Positions 38,501 to 47,590 of a DNA stretch of 64,000 nt are shown here, piece by piece. Source of the stretch: Novosphingobium sp. Lineage in GTDB: Bacteria; Pseudomonadota; Alphaproteobacteria; Sphingomonadales; Sphingomonadaceae. The notes under the pieces were generated by a model. The model did not search any database. It was given only the letters and a program-made list of their open reading frames with translations, and was not told where the DNA came from. Numbering within the stretch: position 1 is the first letter of the stretch; the number at the start of each line of letters is the position of its first letter. The position numbers and the translations under genes are program-made. The DNA is taken from assembly GCA_017744735.1 (NCBI GenBank), contig JAGIAR010000001.1, positions 1 through 64,000 on the forward strand, written 5' to 3'.

Positions 38501-39537
38501 GCGGCCTTCGCAGCAGCGGCGATCAGGCGCCACGCGTCAACGAAAGCGTCGATGTCGGCGTCGCAGGTTTCCCGCCCGATGCTCACGCGGATCACTTCCC
38601 TGGGGTGAGGATAAGCCATCGCCTCAAGCACATGGCTGACCTTCAGGCTGCCCGAGGAGCAGGCGCTGCCCGCCGAAATCGCCAGGCCTGCCGCGTCGAA
38701 ACGGATGAGCTGGCTCGCAGACGAGACCCCCGGCATCCGATAGGCGCCGATGGTCGCCACGCGCAGCACATCTTCCGCCACCACCTCGCCGCCCGCCGCC
38801 TTCAGTGCCGTCTCGAGGCGTCGCCGGAGCCTGTTCGCTTCGGCCAGCCAGTCGTCTTCCGCCCGAAGTGCGGCAAGCATCGCAAGCACTGCCGGCAGGT
38901 TCTCGGTGCCGCCGCGATAGCCGCGTTCCTGCCCGCCCGAAGGCTTCAGCACGCCGAAATCCCGCACGAGCAGCGCCCCAATCCCGACCGGCCCGCCAAA
39001 CTTGTGCGCCGAAAGCGCGATCAGCTCGGCGTCCGGCAAGGCGATTTTTCCGGCGCCCTGCGCGCAATCGGCAAGCAGCACCCCGCCGGCCTGGCGGATC
39101 CGGGCCGAGATCTCGGCGAGCGGCTGAATGACGCCGGTTTCGTTGTTGACCTGCTGGACCGCGACCAGCCCAGGCTCGATCCGCTCCGGCATGGCGACGA
39201 GCCCGCTGCGGAAGACCGGCCAGCGCGTGGCATCGCCGGCGTGCCGCAGCACCGCCTCATGCTCAACCGCCGAACAACCGATCAACGCCGGCTTCGCCCG
39301 CCCCAGCCCGATCGCCAGCGCCTCACTCGCCCCCGAGGTGAAGATCAACTCCCCCTCCCAGCCCAGCGCCGCCTTGATCCGCTCGCGCGCGTCCTCCAGC
39401 GCGGCCCGCGCCCGCCGTCCCTCGGCATGCGGGCTCGACGGGTTGGCCCACAGCGCGAAACCCTCGCGCATCGCCGCTTCCGCCTCGGGGCGAAGCGGCG
39501 TGGTTGCGGCATGATCGAGATAGATGCGGTCGGGCAT
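38497..39537 (-). CDS. Cysteine desulfurase family protein, copy 1
   Basis: 346 residues. MPDRIYLDHAATTPLRPEAEAAM opens as in IscS/NifS; VEHEAVLRHA, VNNETGVIQPLAE, SAHKFGGPVGIGALL (PLP Lys) and SAGSACSSGSLKVSHVL (catalytic Cys loop) are complete. It differs enough from the next gene to be an old paralogue rather than a recent duplication. Both keep the catalytic residues, so division of labour (for example Fe-S assembly and tRNA sulfuration) is possible. Confidence 0.92.
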   Translation of the reverse strand: MPDRIYLDHAATTPLRPEAEAAMREGFALWANPSSPHAEGRRARAALEDARERIKAALGWEGELIFTSGASEALAIGLGRAKPALIGCSAVEHEAVLRHAGDATRWPVFRSGLVAMPERIEPGLVAVQQVNNETGVIQPLAEISARIRQAGGVLLADCAQGAGKIALPDAELIALSAHKFGGPVGIGALLVRDFGVLKPSGGQERGYRGGTENLPAVLAMLAALRAEDDWLAEANRLRRRLETALKAAGGEVVAEDVLRVATIGAYRMPGVSSASQLIRFDAAGLAISAGSACSSGSLKVSHVLEAMAYPHPREVIRVSIGRETCDADIDAFVDAWRLIAAAAKAA

Positions 39538-39652
39538 TTCAACGGTTTACGAAGCAAGGGCGCTCAACAATTGCGAAAATCGCACTCCGCACTATATAGC
39601 CCCCAACTTCCGGCGCGCCAGCCGCGCCGCCACACCATTTCAAGGCCGATCC

Positions 39653-40309
39653 ATGCCCTCAGTCATTTTCCCCGGTCCCGAAGGCCGTCTCGAAGGCCGT
39701 TTCCAGCCCGCTTCGCGTCCGCGCGCGCCGGTGGCGATGATCCTGCACCCGCACGCCCAGGCCGGGGGCACGATGAACGACCGCATCACCCAGCGGCTGT
39801 ACAAGACCTTCGTCGATCGCGGCTTCGCCACCCTGCGGTTCAATTTCCGCGGCGTCGGCCGCAGCCAGGGCAGCTTCGACAACGGTGTGGGCGAGCTCAG
39901 CGACGCCGCCGCGGCGCTCGACTGGGTCCAGTCGATCCATCCCGAAGCCCAGGTCACCTGGATCGCCGGGGTGAGCTTCGGCGCGCTGATCGGCATGCAG
40001 CTGCTGATGCGCCGGCCCGAGATTCGCGGCTTCATCTCGGTCGCCCCGCCGGCGAACATGTACGATTTCTCGTTCCTCGCTCCCTGCCCGGCCTCTGGCC
40101 TGATCGTGCAAGGCGCAGCCGACACGGTGGTGCAGCCCAATGCGGTGCAGAAGCTGGTCGACAAGCTGCGCACCCAGAAGCATATCACGATCCACCACGA
40201 GGAAATCCCGCGGGCAAACCATTTCTTCGAGCACGAGATCGAGGATCTGATGGGCTCGGTCGACAAGTACCTCGACTTCCGCCTGTCGCCCGACTGCCCG
40301 ATCCGCTGA
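39653..40309 (+). CDS. Alpha/beta-hydrolase (dienelactone-hydrolase-like)
   Basis: 218 residues. The oxyanion region is AMILHPHAQAGGTM, the fold marker LRFNFRGVGRSQG, the nucleophile elbow VSFGALIGMQLL (G-V-S-F-G, Ser) and the acid/His end IVQGAADTVV ... IPRANHFFEHEIEDL. This is the bacterial family annotated as alpha/beta-hydrolase with conserved HPHP-like oxyanion loop. Substrate is unknown. It diverges from the desulfurase operon with 115 bases between starts. Confidence 0.9.
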   Translation: MPSVIFPGPEGRLEGRFQPASRPRAPVAMILHPHAQAGGTMNDRITQRLYKTFVDRGFATLRFNFRGVGRSQGSFDNGVGELSDAAAALDWVQSIHPEAQVTWIAGVSFGALIGMQLLMRRPEIRGFISVAPPANMYDFSFLAPCPASGLIVQGAADTVVQPNAVQKLVDKLRTQKHITIHHEEIPRANHFFEHEIEDLMGSVDKYLDFRLSPDCPIR

Positions 40310-40429
40310 TTTTCCTTCGGTAGTTGCGACGAGCCAGCGGCTCTTCGCAATCCGGAGATCCTGCATCGACAGCTTTGCCCACGCTGCTGTGGGAGACGCC
40401 CAAGGCGTATTGCCAGCTCTTTCGAATCA

Positions 40430-40449
40430 TGTAATGTTATCTCATTACA
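40430..40449. promoter_or_regulatory. Operator-like inverted repeat TGTAATG-N6-CATTACA
   Basis: A perfect seven-base inverted repeat in an AT-rich island lies about 57 bases before the tonB-like gene. It resembles binding sites of the Fur superfamily (Zur type, GTAATGTTAT...CATTAC from memory). Metal control of a TonB protein would fit, but the regulator is inferred. Nothing else stands out in 40310-40505. Confidence 0.55.
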
Positions 40450-40505
40450 AAAGTCGCCCACATCTTTCCGTCACCTTTCGGGCGGCCAACGGAAGGAGAG
40501 CATGC

Positions 40506-41171
40506 ATGGCCTATACCGATCGCCACACCCCGGCCCAGCGCGCCGCATCGCTCGCAAGCGCCGCCATCCTGCAGGGTGGGATCGGGGCAATCCTGATCTA
40601 CGGTCTTGCGACCACGGTGCTGGTGCACCCCACCGGCCCGCGAACCGAAGCGACCGACATTCCGCTCCCGCCTCCGCCCGAGACCCCAACTGCGACCCCG
40701 CAGCCCAACCCCAGCCATTCCCAGCAGGACGAGATCGTCGACACGGTCACGCCGCCGATCGCGCCGAGTACTGCCGGACCGACCTTCGTTCCCCAGCCGA
40801 TCCCCGATCCCGGACATTATACCGGCCCGGTCTCGCCGCCGACCTTTGCGCCGCCGCCGCAGCCGCCGAGGTTCCTGCCGAAGGCCGCCCGCCCACTCGG
40901 CGATCGTGCGCGCTGGGTCACGGCCGACGATTACCCCGCTTCCGAAATCCGCAAGGGCCATACCGGCGTCAGCGGTTACCGCGTTTCGATTGGCGCTGGC
41001 GGCAGGGTCACCGGCTGCGAGATCGTGACATCGAGCGGCTGGCCGAAGCTCGACGAAGCGGCATGCGCGAATGTCACCAAACGGGCGCGTTTCGATCCCG
41101 CGACGGACGAAACCGGCGGGGTGACCGGCGGCAACTATTCAGGCTCGGTCGTGTGGACGATCCCCGGATGA
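40506..41171 (+). CDS. TonB-family energy transducer
   Basis: 221 residues: short cytoplasmic tail, one membrane anchor (SAAILQGGIGAILIYGLAT), a long Pro-rich periplasmic linker (IPLPPPPETPTATPQPNPS ... PPTFAPPPQPPRFLP) and a C-terminal TonB domain (GVSGYRVSIGAGGRVTGCEIV ... ARFDPATD). It transmits proton-motive energy to outer-membrane receptors. AAGGAGAG precedes the ATG. No ExbB/ExbD or receptor gene is near. A Fur/Zur-like operator lies upstream. Confidence 0.88.
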   Translation: MAYTDRHTPAQRAASLASAAILQGGIGAILIYGLATTVLVHPTGPRTEATDIPLPPPPETPTATPQPNPSHSQQDEIVDTVTPPIAPSTAGPTFVPQPIPDPGHYTGPVSPPTFAPPPQPPRFLPKAARPLGDRARWVTADDYPASEIRKGHTGVSGYRVSIGAGGRVTGCEIVTSSGWPKLDEAACANVTKRARFDPATDETGGVTGGNYSGSVVWTIPG

Positions 41172-41207
41172 CACGCTGAAACGGCCGGGGGCCACCCTTT
41201 CCCGGTC

Positions 41208-41414
41208 CTACTCGGCGAGCGCGCCGGCTTTCTCGGCCGGCGCCTCGCCGCCCTTGTAGGGCACCGTCCAGATCGCGACATTCGCCGCGAAGATTGCCGC
41301 CAGCACCAGCATCAGGATCGCCTGCTTGCGATAGCCGCCCTTGCGCAACAGCACGATCCCTCCGACCAGCAGCGCGATTGTCGCCAGCATGAGGATCGAA
41401 AGCACCGTCTCCAT
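41208..41414 (-). CDS. Small two-pass membrane protein, function unknown
   Basis: 68 residues with two helices (VLSILMLATIALLVGGIVLL and QAILMLVLAAIFAANVAIW) separated by a short basic loop (RKGGYRK), and an acidic/Ala tail (PYKGGEAPAEKAGALAE). Such small proteins are common in sphingomonads. It lies between the TonB-family gene (convergent) and the DUF885 gene (divergent) with no functional clue. Confidence 0.6.
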   Translation of the reverse strand: METVLSILMLATIALLVGGIVLLRKGGYRKQAILMLVLAAIFAANVAIWTVPYKGGEAPAEKAGALAE

Positions 41415-41494
41415 CGCGCCACCCTAGCGGCGTCTGCTTCGGCACGAAAGCACCGCGGTTTGACAGGCCGCGCGGTTCGCGACACTTAGCCACA

Positions 41495-43333
41495 ATGGAT
41501 CATTTGCAACTAACTCGCCGCGAAGCCTTGTTCGGGCTCGGCGCCGGCGTTTCCACCCTTGCCCTGGCCGCCTACGCACCCGGCGCCCTCGCCGTCTCCC
41601 CAGCCTCCGGCGACGCCGCAGCGGCGCTGCTCGACCAGCTCGCCTGGAACCTGATCGATCTCGAGCCGGGCACCGCAACCAGCCTCGGGATCGACACCGG
41701 CGACAAGGCCTATCTCCGCTCGCGGATGGCGGGCACTTCGCTGGAGGCGCTTGGAAAATATGCCGCCAACCTGCGCGACGACCTCGTCCGGGTGAAGGCC
41801 TTCGACAAGACCGGGCTCGATCACGCCACGCAGACCCATTTCGACGTGATCGAAAGCGCCTACGAGACCGCGCTCGAGGGTTTCGCCCTGCCCTATGGCG
41901 ATGTGTCCTGCGGCGGCTGGCGCAACACCCCCTATGTCGTGATCCAGAACACCGGCGCCTATCTCGACGTGCCGCGGTTTCTCGATTCCGACCATCCGGT
42001 CCAGAATGCGAGCGACGCCGAGGCCTATCTCGCGCGGCTCGCGGCCTTCCCCGCGCTGCTCGACGGCGAGGTCGAACGGATGCAGGCGGCGACCCGGCTC
42101 GGAATGATCCCGCCGGACTTCCTGCTCGACAAGGCGATCGCGCAGATGCAGTCCACCCTCGCAGACGCACAGGCCGGCGGCGGGCTGGTCACGTCGCTGA
42201 CCAACCGCACCAAGGACATCCCGGGCGAATGGGAGACGCGCGCGGCACGGATCGCCAAGCTGGACGTCGCACCCGCGCTCGAGCGGCAACTCGCCGAACT
42301 GCGCACCCAGCGCGCGCAGGCAACGGGCGATGCCGGCATGTGGGCCCGCCCCGACGGCGAGGAATGGTATCGCTGGGGCCTCAAGGCCGGCACCACCACC
42401 ACGCTTTCGCCCGACGAGATCCACGAGATGGGCCTGACCCAGCTCGACGAAATCCATGCGCGGATGGACCCGATCCTGAAGAGCATCGGCTATACCAGCG
42501 GCACCGTGGGCGAGCGCATGATCGCGCTGGGCGACGACAAGCGTTACAAATTCGCCGATGGCGATCCCGGCCGCGCGGCGATCATGGCCTTCATCCAGCA
42601 ACGGATCGACTGGATCAGGGCGCAGATGCCGCGCGCCTTCCGCACGCTGGTGCCTGCCAGGCTCGAGGTGAAGCGCCTGCCCCTGTCGGAAGAGCCCGGC
42701 GCACCCTCCGCCTACGGCGGGGCAGGCTCGATCGACGGCACGATCCCGGGCAAGATGTGGATCAACCTCAGGACCACCGACCTGCACCGCGAATACACGC
42801 TGCCGACGCTGGTCCACCACGAGACGATCCCCGGCCACGTCTGGCAGGGGGAATATGCCAACCGCATGCCGCTGATCCGCTCGCGCCTTGCCTTCAACGC
42901 CTATTCGGAAGGCTGGGCGCTCTACGCCGAGCAACTCGCGGACGAACTGGGCGCCTACGACCAGCACCCCGAATGGCGTCTCGGCTACCTGCAGGACCAG
43001 GCATTCCGCGCCTGCCGGCTGGTGGTCGATACCGGCCTGCACCACAAGCGCTGGACCCGCGAGCAGGGCGTGCGCTTCTTCGTGGAGCGCAACGGAAGCA
43101 ATGCCGAGGAAGTCGCCAGCGAGGTCGATCGCTACTGCAGCTGGCCGGGGCAGGCCTGCGGCTACAAGATCGGCCACAGCGAGATCCTGCGTCAGCGGGC
43201 GCTTGCCGCGCAGGCCCTCGGCGCTGTCTACGATCTGCGCGATTTCGACGATGCTGTGGTCAAGGGCGGCAATGTCCCGATGGACGTGCTGGCGAAGAAC
43301 GTCGCCCGCTACGTCGCCGACGCGAAGGCCTGA
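41495..43333 (+). CDS. DUF885-family secreted metallopeptidase-like protein
   Basis: 612 residues. The N-terminus DHLQLTRREALFGLGAGVSTLA has the twin-arginine signal pattern, with cleavage near GALA-V, so export by Tat is likely. The zinc-peptidase motif VHHETIPGHVWQG (HExxH-like, HETIPGH) is followed by the distal Glu region NAYSEGWALYAEQLA, as in DUF885/M3-like enzymes. Usual length is about 600 residues. Activity is expected but not known. Confidence 0.88.
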   Translation: MDHLQLTRREALFGLGAGVSTLALAAYAPGALAVSPASGDAAAALLDQLAWNLIDLEPGTATSLGIDTGDKAYLRSRMAGTSLEALGKYAANLRDDLVRVKAFDKTGLDHATQTHFDVIESAYETALEGFALPYGDVSCGGWRNTPYVVIQNTGAYLDVPRFLDSDHPVQNASDAEAYLARLAAFPALLDGEVERMQAATRLGMIPPDFLLDKAIAQMQSTLADAQAGGGLVTSLTNRTKDIPGEWETRAARIAKLDVAPALERQLAELRTQRAQATGDAGMWARPDGEEWYRWGLKAGTTTTLSPDEIHEMGLTQLDEIHARMDPILKSIGYTSGTVGERMIALGDDKRYKFADGDPGRAAIMAFIQQRIDWIRAQMPRAFRTLVPARLEVKRLPLSEEPGAPSAYGGAGSIDGTIPGKMWINLRTTDLHREYTLPTLVHHETIPGHVWQGEYANRMPLIRSRLAFNAYSEGWALYAEQLADELGAYDQHPEWRLGYLQDQAFRACRLVVDTGLHHKRWTREQGVRFFVERNGSNAEEVASEVDRYCSWPGQACGYKIGHSEILRQRALAAQALGAVYDLRDFDDAVVKGGNVPMDVLAKNVARYVADAKA

Positions 43334-43427
43334 GCGGGCTCCAGGCGCGCCCCGCCGGGTCGCCATCCCGATAAAGTATCCTTCGCAACCAAATCATCGA
43401 AAAACAAGGATAAAGTCGGATTGCGAC

Positions 43428-43445
43428 GGCCCCTTTAACGGGGCC
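43428..43445 (+). other. GC-rich stem-loop between DUF885 and GGDEF genes
   Basis: GGCCCC (43428-43433) pairs with GGGGCC (43440-43445) over a TTTAAC loop, followed by TTAGGG. There is only a weak T-run, so a terminator role for the upstream gene is possible but unsure. The rest of 43334-43474 shows nothing distinct. Confidence 0.35.
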
Positions 43446-43474
43446 TTAGGGATGCTGCGTTAAGGCCCGCCCGC

Positions 43475-44497
43475 ATGGGGTCGGACAGAAAAATAGAACA
43501 GCGCGCCAAGATCGACGCGGGCTTCTCGGAGCGCCGCGGGTTTCTGTTTCGCATTTCCCGGACCCATTCGGCACTGATCGTCGGCATCGGCCTGATGCTG
43601 ACTGCCCTGCTCGACTACGTAACGATCGACGTTCTGTGGGTCGGCCCGCTTTATCTGATCTTCATCGGCTTCGCAGCCTGGACGCTGGGCTGGCGTCAGG
43701 GCGTGGCCGCAACCGCCGCGAGCATCGTTGTGACCGTCCTGCTCAACGGTAGTAGCCTTTACCCGTTTCACGTTGCCGCGACCGGCTGGGATTATGCGAT
43801 CCGCATTCCGCCGGTGCTCGTTATCGTGGCGCTGCTCTCCTACGCGCGCGCCGCTTGCGACACGCAGTGGCACCTTGCCCGGACCGATCCGTTGACCGGC
43901 GCGCTCAATCGCAAGGCCTTTTTCGAACTGGCAGGGACGATCCGCGAGTCGAAGGGCTGGCACGTGCTCGCCTATGCCGATCTCGACGGACTCAAGCGGC
44001 TCAACGACGCCGAAGGTCATGAACAGGGTGACGCCGCGCTCAAGGCCTTCTCCGACCACGTGCGCAAGGCGATCCGCAAGGACGACATCTTCGCCCGGAT
44101 CGGCGGGGACGAATTCCTGGTCTATCTTGCGGTCCGCGATGCGCAGGCCGGACTGACGGTGGCCAACCGCTTGCACCACGCGATGAACAGCGCCGTCGCC
44201 AACCAGGATCACCCGCTGCGCTGCAGCGTCGGCGCGCTCATCCTCGCGCCCGGGCCGCGATCGATCGATCGCGAACTGCGCGTAGCCGACGAACTCATGT
44301 ACGAAGCCAAGCAGACCGGCGCTGCCCTTGCCCTCGCGACCGCCCGGGAACACCCCGGCGGCATCACAATGGCCGGGCGCTATATGCAGACCGCCGGCAT
44401 GGCTGCGCCCGCCGACACCGGGCCGGCGGGCGAGTCCGAATTCCGCGGCGAAAGCCGCGAGACCGCGAAGCAGACCAAGCCGCGCAGGGCGGCCTAG
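43475..44497 (+). CDS. Membrane-bound diguanylate cyclase (GGDEF)
   Basis: 340 residues. Four membrane segments (about residues 30-125) carry a C-terminal GGDEF domain: TDPLTGALNRKAFFEL, LAYADLDGLKRLND, and RIGGDEFLVYL (GGDEF at residues 210-214). The inhibitory I-site RxxD is kept (RKDDIFARIGG), so product inhibition is expected. It makes cyclic di-GMP from GTP. There is no EAL domain and no known sensor domain besides the membrane region. The C-terminus is low complexity. Confidence 0.92.
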   Translation: MGSDRKIEQRAKIDAGFSERRGFLFRISRTHSALIVGIGLMLTALLDYVTIDVLWVGPLYLIFIGFAAWTLGWRQGVAATAASIVVTVLLNGSSLYPFHVAATGWDYAIRIPPVLVIVALLSYARAACDTQWHLARTDPLTGALNRKAFFELAGTIRESKGWHVLAYADLDGLKRLNDAEGHEQGDAALKAFSDHVRKAIRKDDIFARIGGDEFLVYLAVRDAQAGLTVANRLHHAMNSAVANQDHPLRCSVGALILAPGPRSIDRELRVADELMYEAKQTGAALALATAREHPGGITMAGRYMQTAGMAAPADTGPAGESEFRGESRETAKQTKPRRAA

Positions 44498-44499
44498 GC

Positions 44500-44823
44500 T
44501 CAGTCCTTGCCGAACAGGCCCTTGGCCATGCCGGCGATATCGTTGAGCGGGTTGCCGTCACCATCGCGGTCGAGCATGTTGGCGAATTCCATCAGCGAGC
44601 CCTCGCCCCCGATATGCTCGACGATCTGCTGCAGCGTGCCGGTCGGAAGGCCGGTCGATGCCGAGGCGGCTTCGACCGTATCGCCTTCGAGCTGGTGCGC
44701 ATGGCCGAGCGCCGCGATCGCCTTTTCCGCCATCTCGGGGTCGATCCCGACCTTCTTGGCGAGACCGACCACGTCGTCCGGCGCGCCGCCGATGTTCTGG
44801 AGGATCGAATCGAAAATGCTCAT
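44500..44823 (-). CDS. YidB/DUF937-like protein
   Basis: 107 residues from an ATG with AAAGGAG. MSIFDSILQNIGGAPDDVVGLAKKVGI opens an all-helical DUF937/YidB-like domain; later MEFANMLDRDGDGNPLNDI contains a calcium-loop-like D-x-D-x-D segment, then GMAKGLFGK. Function is unknown. It converges with the GGDEF gene (two bases between stops). Confidence 0.8.
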   Translation of the reverse strand: MSIFDSILQNIGGAPDDVVGLAKKVGIDPEMAEKAIAALGHAHQLEGDTVEAASASTGLPTGTLQQIVEHIGGEGSLMEFANMLDRDGDGNPLNDIAGMAKGLFGKD

Positions 44824-44926
44824 CGGCTGAACTCCTTTGTCGCCTGACCTTGCCGGCCAACATGCGCCTTGGTGCCGCGCGCGCAAGTCAAAACCGCGTC
44901 ACACGGACCGCATCAGCGCCGAATCA

Positions 44927-44954
44927 GAAAGGGGGCGCCGAAGCACCCCCTTTC
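44927..44954 (-). terminator. Terminator-like hairpin after pckA
   Basis: On the minus strand GAAAGGGGGTGC is followed by a TTCG loop and GCGCCCCCTTTC: a long stem with a stable UUCG-type tetraloop, ending in TTTC. It lies 24 bases after the pckA stop and is the likely transcript end. Confidence 0.75.
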
Positions 44955-44977
44955 CTCCTCTCCTGCCGTGACGCTGA

Positions 44978-46573
44978 TCAGGCTGCCGGCGCCGCCTGGC
45001 GGACGCTTTCGTCCACATGCTCAGCGAATTGCTCGAAATTGTCGACGAACAGCTGGACCAGCTTCTGCGCAGTATGGTCGTATTCGTCCTTGTCGGCCCA
45101 GGCCGCGCGCGGATCGAGGATCGAGCTGTCGACCCCCGGCACCGCGACCGGCACGTCGAACCCGAAATTCGGGTCCTTGCGGAATTCGGCGTTGTTGAGG
45201 CTGCCATCGAGCGCGGCATTAAGCAGCGCGCGGGTCGCCTTGATCGGCATGCGCTTGATGCCCGGGTCGCTCGCCTTGCCGCCCGACCAGCCGGTGTTGA
45301 CCAGCCAGCATTCCGCCCCGCCTTCCGCAATGCGCTTCTTGAGCAGATTGCCGTAAACGCTGGGGTGACGCGGCATGAACGCGGCACCGAAGCAGGTGCT
45401 GAAGGTCGCGGTCGGCTCGGTCACGCCGATCTCGGTCCCGGCGACCTTCGCGGTATAGCCCGACAGGAAGTGGTACATCGCCTGGTCGGGCGTCAGCCGC
45501 GCGATCGGCGGCAGCACCCCGAACGCGTCGGCGGTGAGGAAGATGATGTTCGAGGGCGGCGGGCCGAGGTTCTTCTCGCTGGTGTTGGGAATGAACTCGA
45601 TCGGATAGGCGCCGCGGGTGTTCTCGGTCTTGCTCGCGTCGGTGAAGTCGAGCTCGCGCGTGTCCTCGTCCATCGTCACGTTCTCGAGGATCGTGCCGAA
45701 CATCTTGGTGGTCGCATAGATCTCCGGCTCGCCCTCGGCCGAGAGGTTGATCATCTTGGCGTAGCAGCCGCCTTCGAAATTGAAGACCGCCTGATCCGAC
45801 CAGCCATGCTCGTCGTCGCCGATCAGCGTGCGGCTGGCGTCGGCGGAAAGCGTCGTCTTCCCGGTACCGGAGAGGCCGAAGAAGATCGCGCTCTTGCCGT
45901 CGGCGCCGATGTTGGCCGAACAGTGCATCGGCATTACGCCCTGCGCCGGGAGCAGGAAGTTCAACAGTCCGAACACGCCCTTCTTCATCTCGCCCGAATA
46001 TTCGGTGTCGCCGATCAGGATAAGCTTTTCGGTCAGGTTGACCGCGATCACGGTTTCGCTGCGGCTACCGTGACGCGCCGGATCGGCCTTGAAGCTGGGG
46101 AGGTTGAGGATCGTGTATTCGGGGACGAAGCTGGCCAGCTCGTCCGCGGTCGGCCGCACCAGCAGCGTATGGACGAACAGGCTGTGCCACGCCAGCTGGG
46201 TCACCACGCGCACGTTCACGCGGTATTCGGGCTGGCTGCCACCGAACAGGTCGGCCACGTAAAGCTCGTCCTGATCCTTCAGCGCGGCGAGGAAGTCGGC
46301 CTTCAGGTTCGCCCAGTGTTCGGGCGTCATCGGCTGGTTGATCGCGCCCCAGTTGATCGTATCCTCGGTCGTGGCGTCGCGGACCACGAACTTGTCCTTC
46401 ACGCTGCGTCCGGTGAACCGGCCGGTATCGACCAGCAGCGCGCCGTCCTTCGTGAGGCGCCCCTCGCCCCGCTGCAGCGCCTGCTCCACCAGAGCGGCAG
46501 TGCCCAGATTGGCATGGATCTTGGCCGAAGTGCTGATCCCCTGTTTTTCCAGGGGCGAGGAAAGGGCTGTCAA
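44978..46573 (-). CDS. pckA: Phosphoenolpyruvate carboxykinase (ATP)
   Basis: 531 residues, gluconeogenic enzyme converting oxaloacetate and ATP to PEP and CO2. The kinase loop [15 protein letters not shown], metal-binding [21 protein letters not shown] and the [14 protein letters not shown] block are intact. The start is a TTG at 46573 with GGAGACC upstream; no better ATG fits the family N-terminus. It diverges from chvI, the same arrangement as in rhizobia, where ChvI controls pckA. A leader hairpin lies about 30 bases upstream. Confidence 0.95.
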   Translation of the reverse strand: MTALSSPLEKQGISTSAKIHANLGTAALVEQALQRGEGRLTKDGALLVDTGRFTGRSVKDKFVVRDATTEDTINWGAINQPMTPEHWANLKADFLAALKDQDELYVADLFGGSQPEYRVNVRVVTQLAWHSLFVHTLLVRPTADELASFVPEYTILNLPSFKADPARHGSRSETVIAVNLTEKLILIGDTEYSGEMKKGVFGLLNFLLPAQGVMPMHCSANIGADGKSAIFFGLSGTGKTTLSADASRTLIGDDEHGWSDQAVFNFEGGCYAKMINLSAEGEPEIYATTKMFGTILENVTMDEDTRELDFTDASKTENTRGAYPIEFIPNTSEKNLGPPPSNIIFLTADAFGVLPPIARLTPDQAMYHFLSGYTAKVAGTEIGVTEPTATFSTCFGAAFMPRHPSVYGNLLKKRIAEGGAECWLVNTGWSGGKASDPGIKRMPIKATRALLNAALDGSLNNAEFRKDPNFGFDVPVAVPGVDSSILDPRAAWADKDEYDHTAQKLVQLFVDNFEQFAEHVDESVRQAAPAA

Positions 46574-46602
46574 ATTGGTCTCCGGGGCGTTCTGAGCTTA
46601 TC

Positions 46603-46620
46603 GGGCGCGCAAAAGCGCCC
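46603..46620. other. Leader hairpin upstream of pckA
   Basis: GGGCGC (46603-46608) pairs with GCGCCC (46615-46620) over a six-base loop. It lies in the probable pckA 5' leader, about 30 bases before the start, within the pckA-chvI divergent region (46574-46822). Read on the plus strand it is followed by CCTTATTTT and could block antisense read-through. No other clear site was found there. Confidence 0.4.
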
Positions 46621-46822
46621 CCTTATTTTCGGTCCGCGCATAGTCTGCCCGGAGGCACTCGTCAAACCGGGCAAAATCAATCGAAATTACTGATTTATCG
46701 CAAGCTTTTACCGCAAATGCGTTGAAGCGGGAATCGGTAAACATGTCGTTTCCGGGGGTGCAAATCGTCGCATGCAGGGCTAGTCTCGCCGCAATCGGCC
46801 TCCAAGGGACCGCATTTTCGCG

Positions 46823-47590
46823 ATGAATCAGCAGAGCAGCACTGCCCAGGCAACGTCCGCCGCGACGCCGGCGACGCCCGCCGCGCAGCAGGTCATCGCG
46901 CTGGTTGACGATGATCGCAACATCCTCGCGAGCGTGTCGATCGCGCTGCAATCGGAAGGCTTCGCGACGCGGGTCTATACCGACGGCGCGACCGCGCTGA
47001 AGGCGCTGACGGAGAACCCGCCCGACCTCGCGGTGTTCGACATCAAGATGCCGCGGATGGACGGAATGGAACTGCTGCGGCGCCTTCGCGAGACCTCCAC
47101 CCTGCCGGTGATCTTCCTGACCAGCAAGGACGACGAGCAGGACGAGGCCGCCGGTCTCGCGATGGGCGCCGACGATTATATCGCCAAGCCGTTCAGCCAG
47201 AACCTGCTGATCGCGCGCATCCGGGCAATCCTGCGCCGCAGCGCCCCGGCCCCGGCGATGAACGGAGAGGTGCCACCCGCGCCCGCCGAGCAGATGCGGC
47301 GCGGCCGGCTGAGCATGGATCCGGCCCGGCACCAGGTCCAGTGGGACGGGCGGCCGGTCTCGCTCACGGTCACCGAATTCCTGATTCTCGAGGCGCTCGC
47401 GGCACGGCCGGGGGTGATCAAGAGCCGCAACCAGCTGATGGACGCCGCCTATCCCGACGACGTGTTCGTCGACGACCGGACGGTCGACAGCCACATCAAG
47501 CGCATGCGCCGCAAGTTCCGCGCGACAGACCCCGAGTTCGGCGCGATCGAGACGCTCTACGGCGCCGGATACAGCTTTACCGATGGCTGA
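46823..47590 (+). CDS. chvI: OmpR-family response regulator ChvI
   Basis: 255 residues. An Ala/Thr-rich leader precedes the receiver ([12 protein letters not shown], phospho-Asp73 in [27 protein letters not shown]). The winged-helix output domain ends [13 protein letters not shown] and LYGAGYSF. ChvI with ChvG controls envelope, acid and carbon responses in alphaproteobacteria. chvG overlaps by eight bases, and pckA lies divergent, as in Agrobacterium/Sinorhizobium. Confidence 0.93.
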   Translation: MNQQSSTAQATSAATPATPAAQQVIALVDDDRNILASVSIALQSEGFATRVYTDGATALKALTENPPDLAVFDIKMPRMDGMELLRRLRETSTLPVIFLTSKDDEQDEAAGLAMGADDYIAKPFSQNLLIARIRAILRRSAPAPAMNGEVPPAPAEQMRRGRLSMDPARHQVQWDGRPVSLTVTEFLILEALAARPGVIKSRNQLMDAAYPDDVFVDDRTVDSHIKRMRRKFRATDPEFGAIETLYGAGYSFTDG

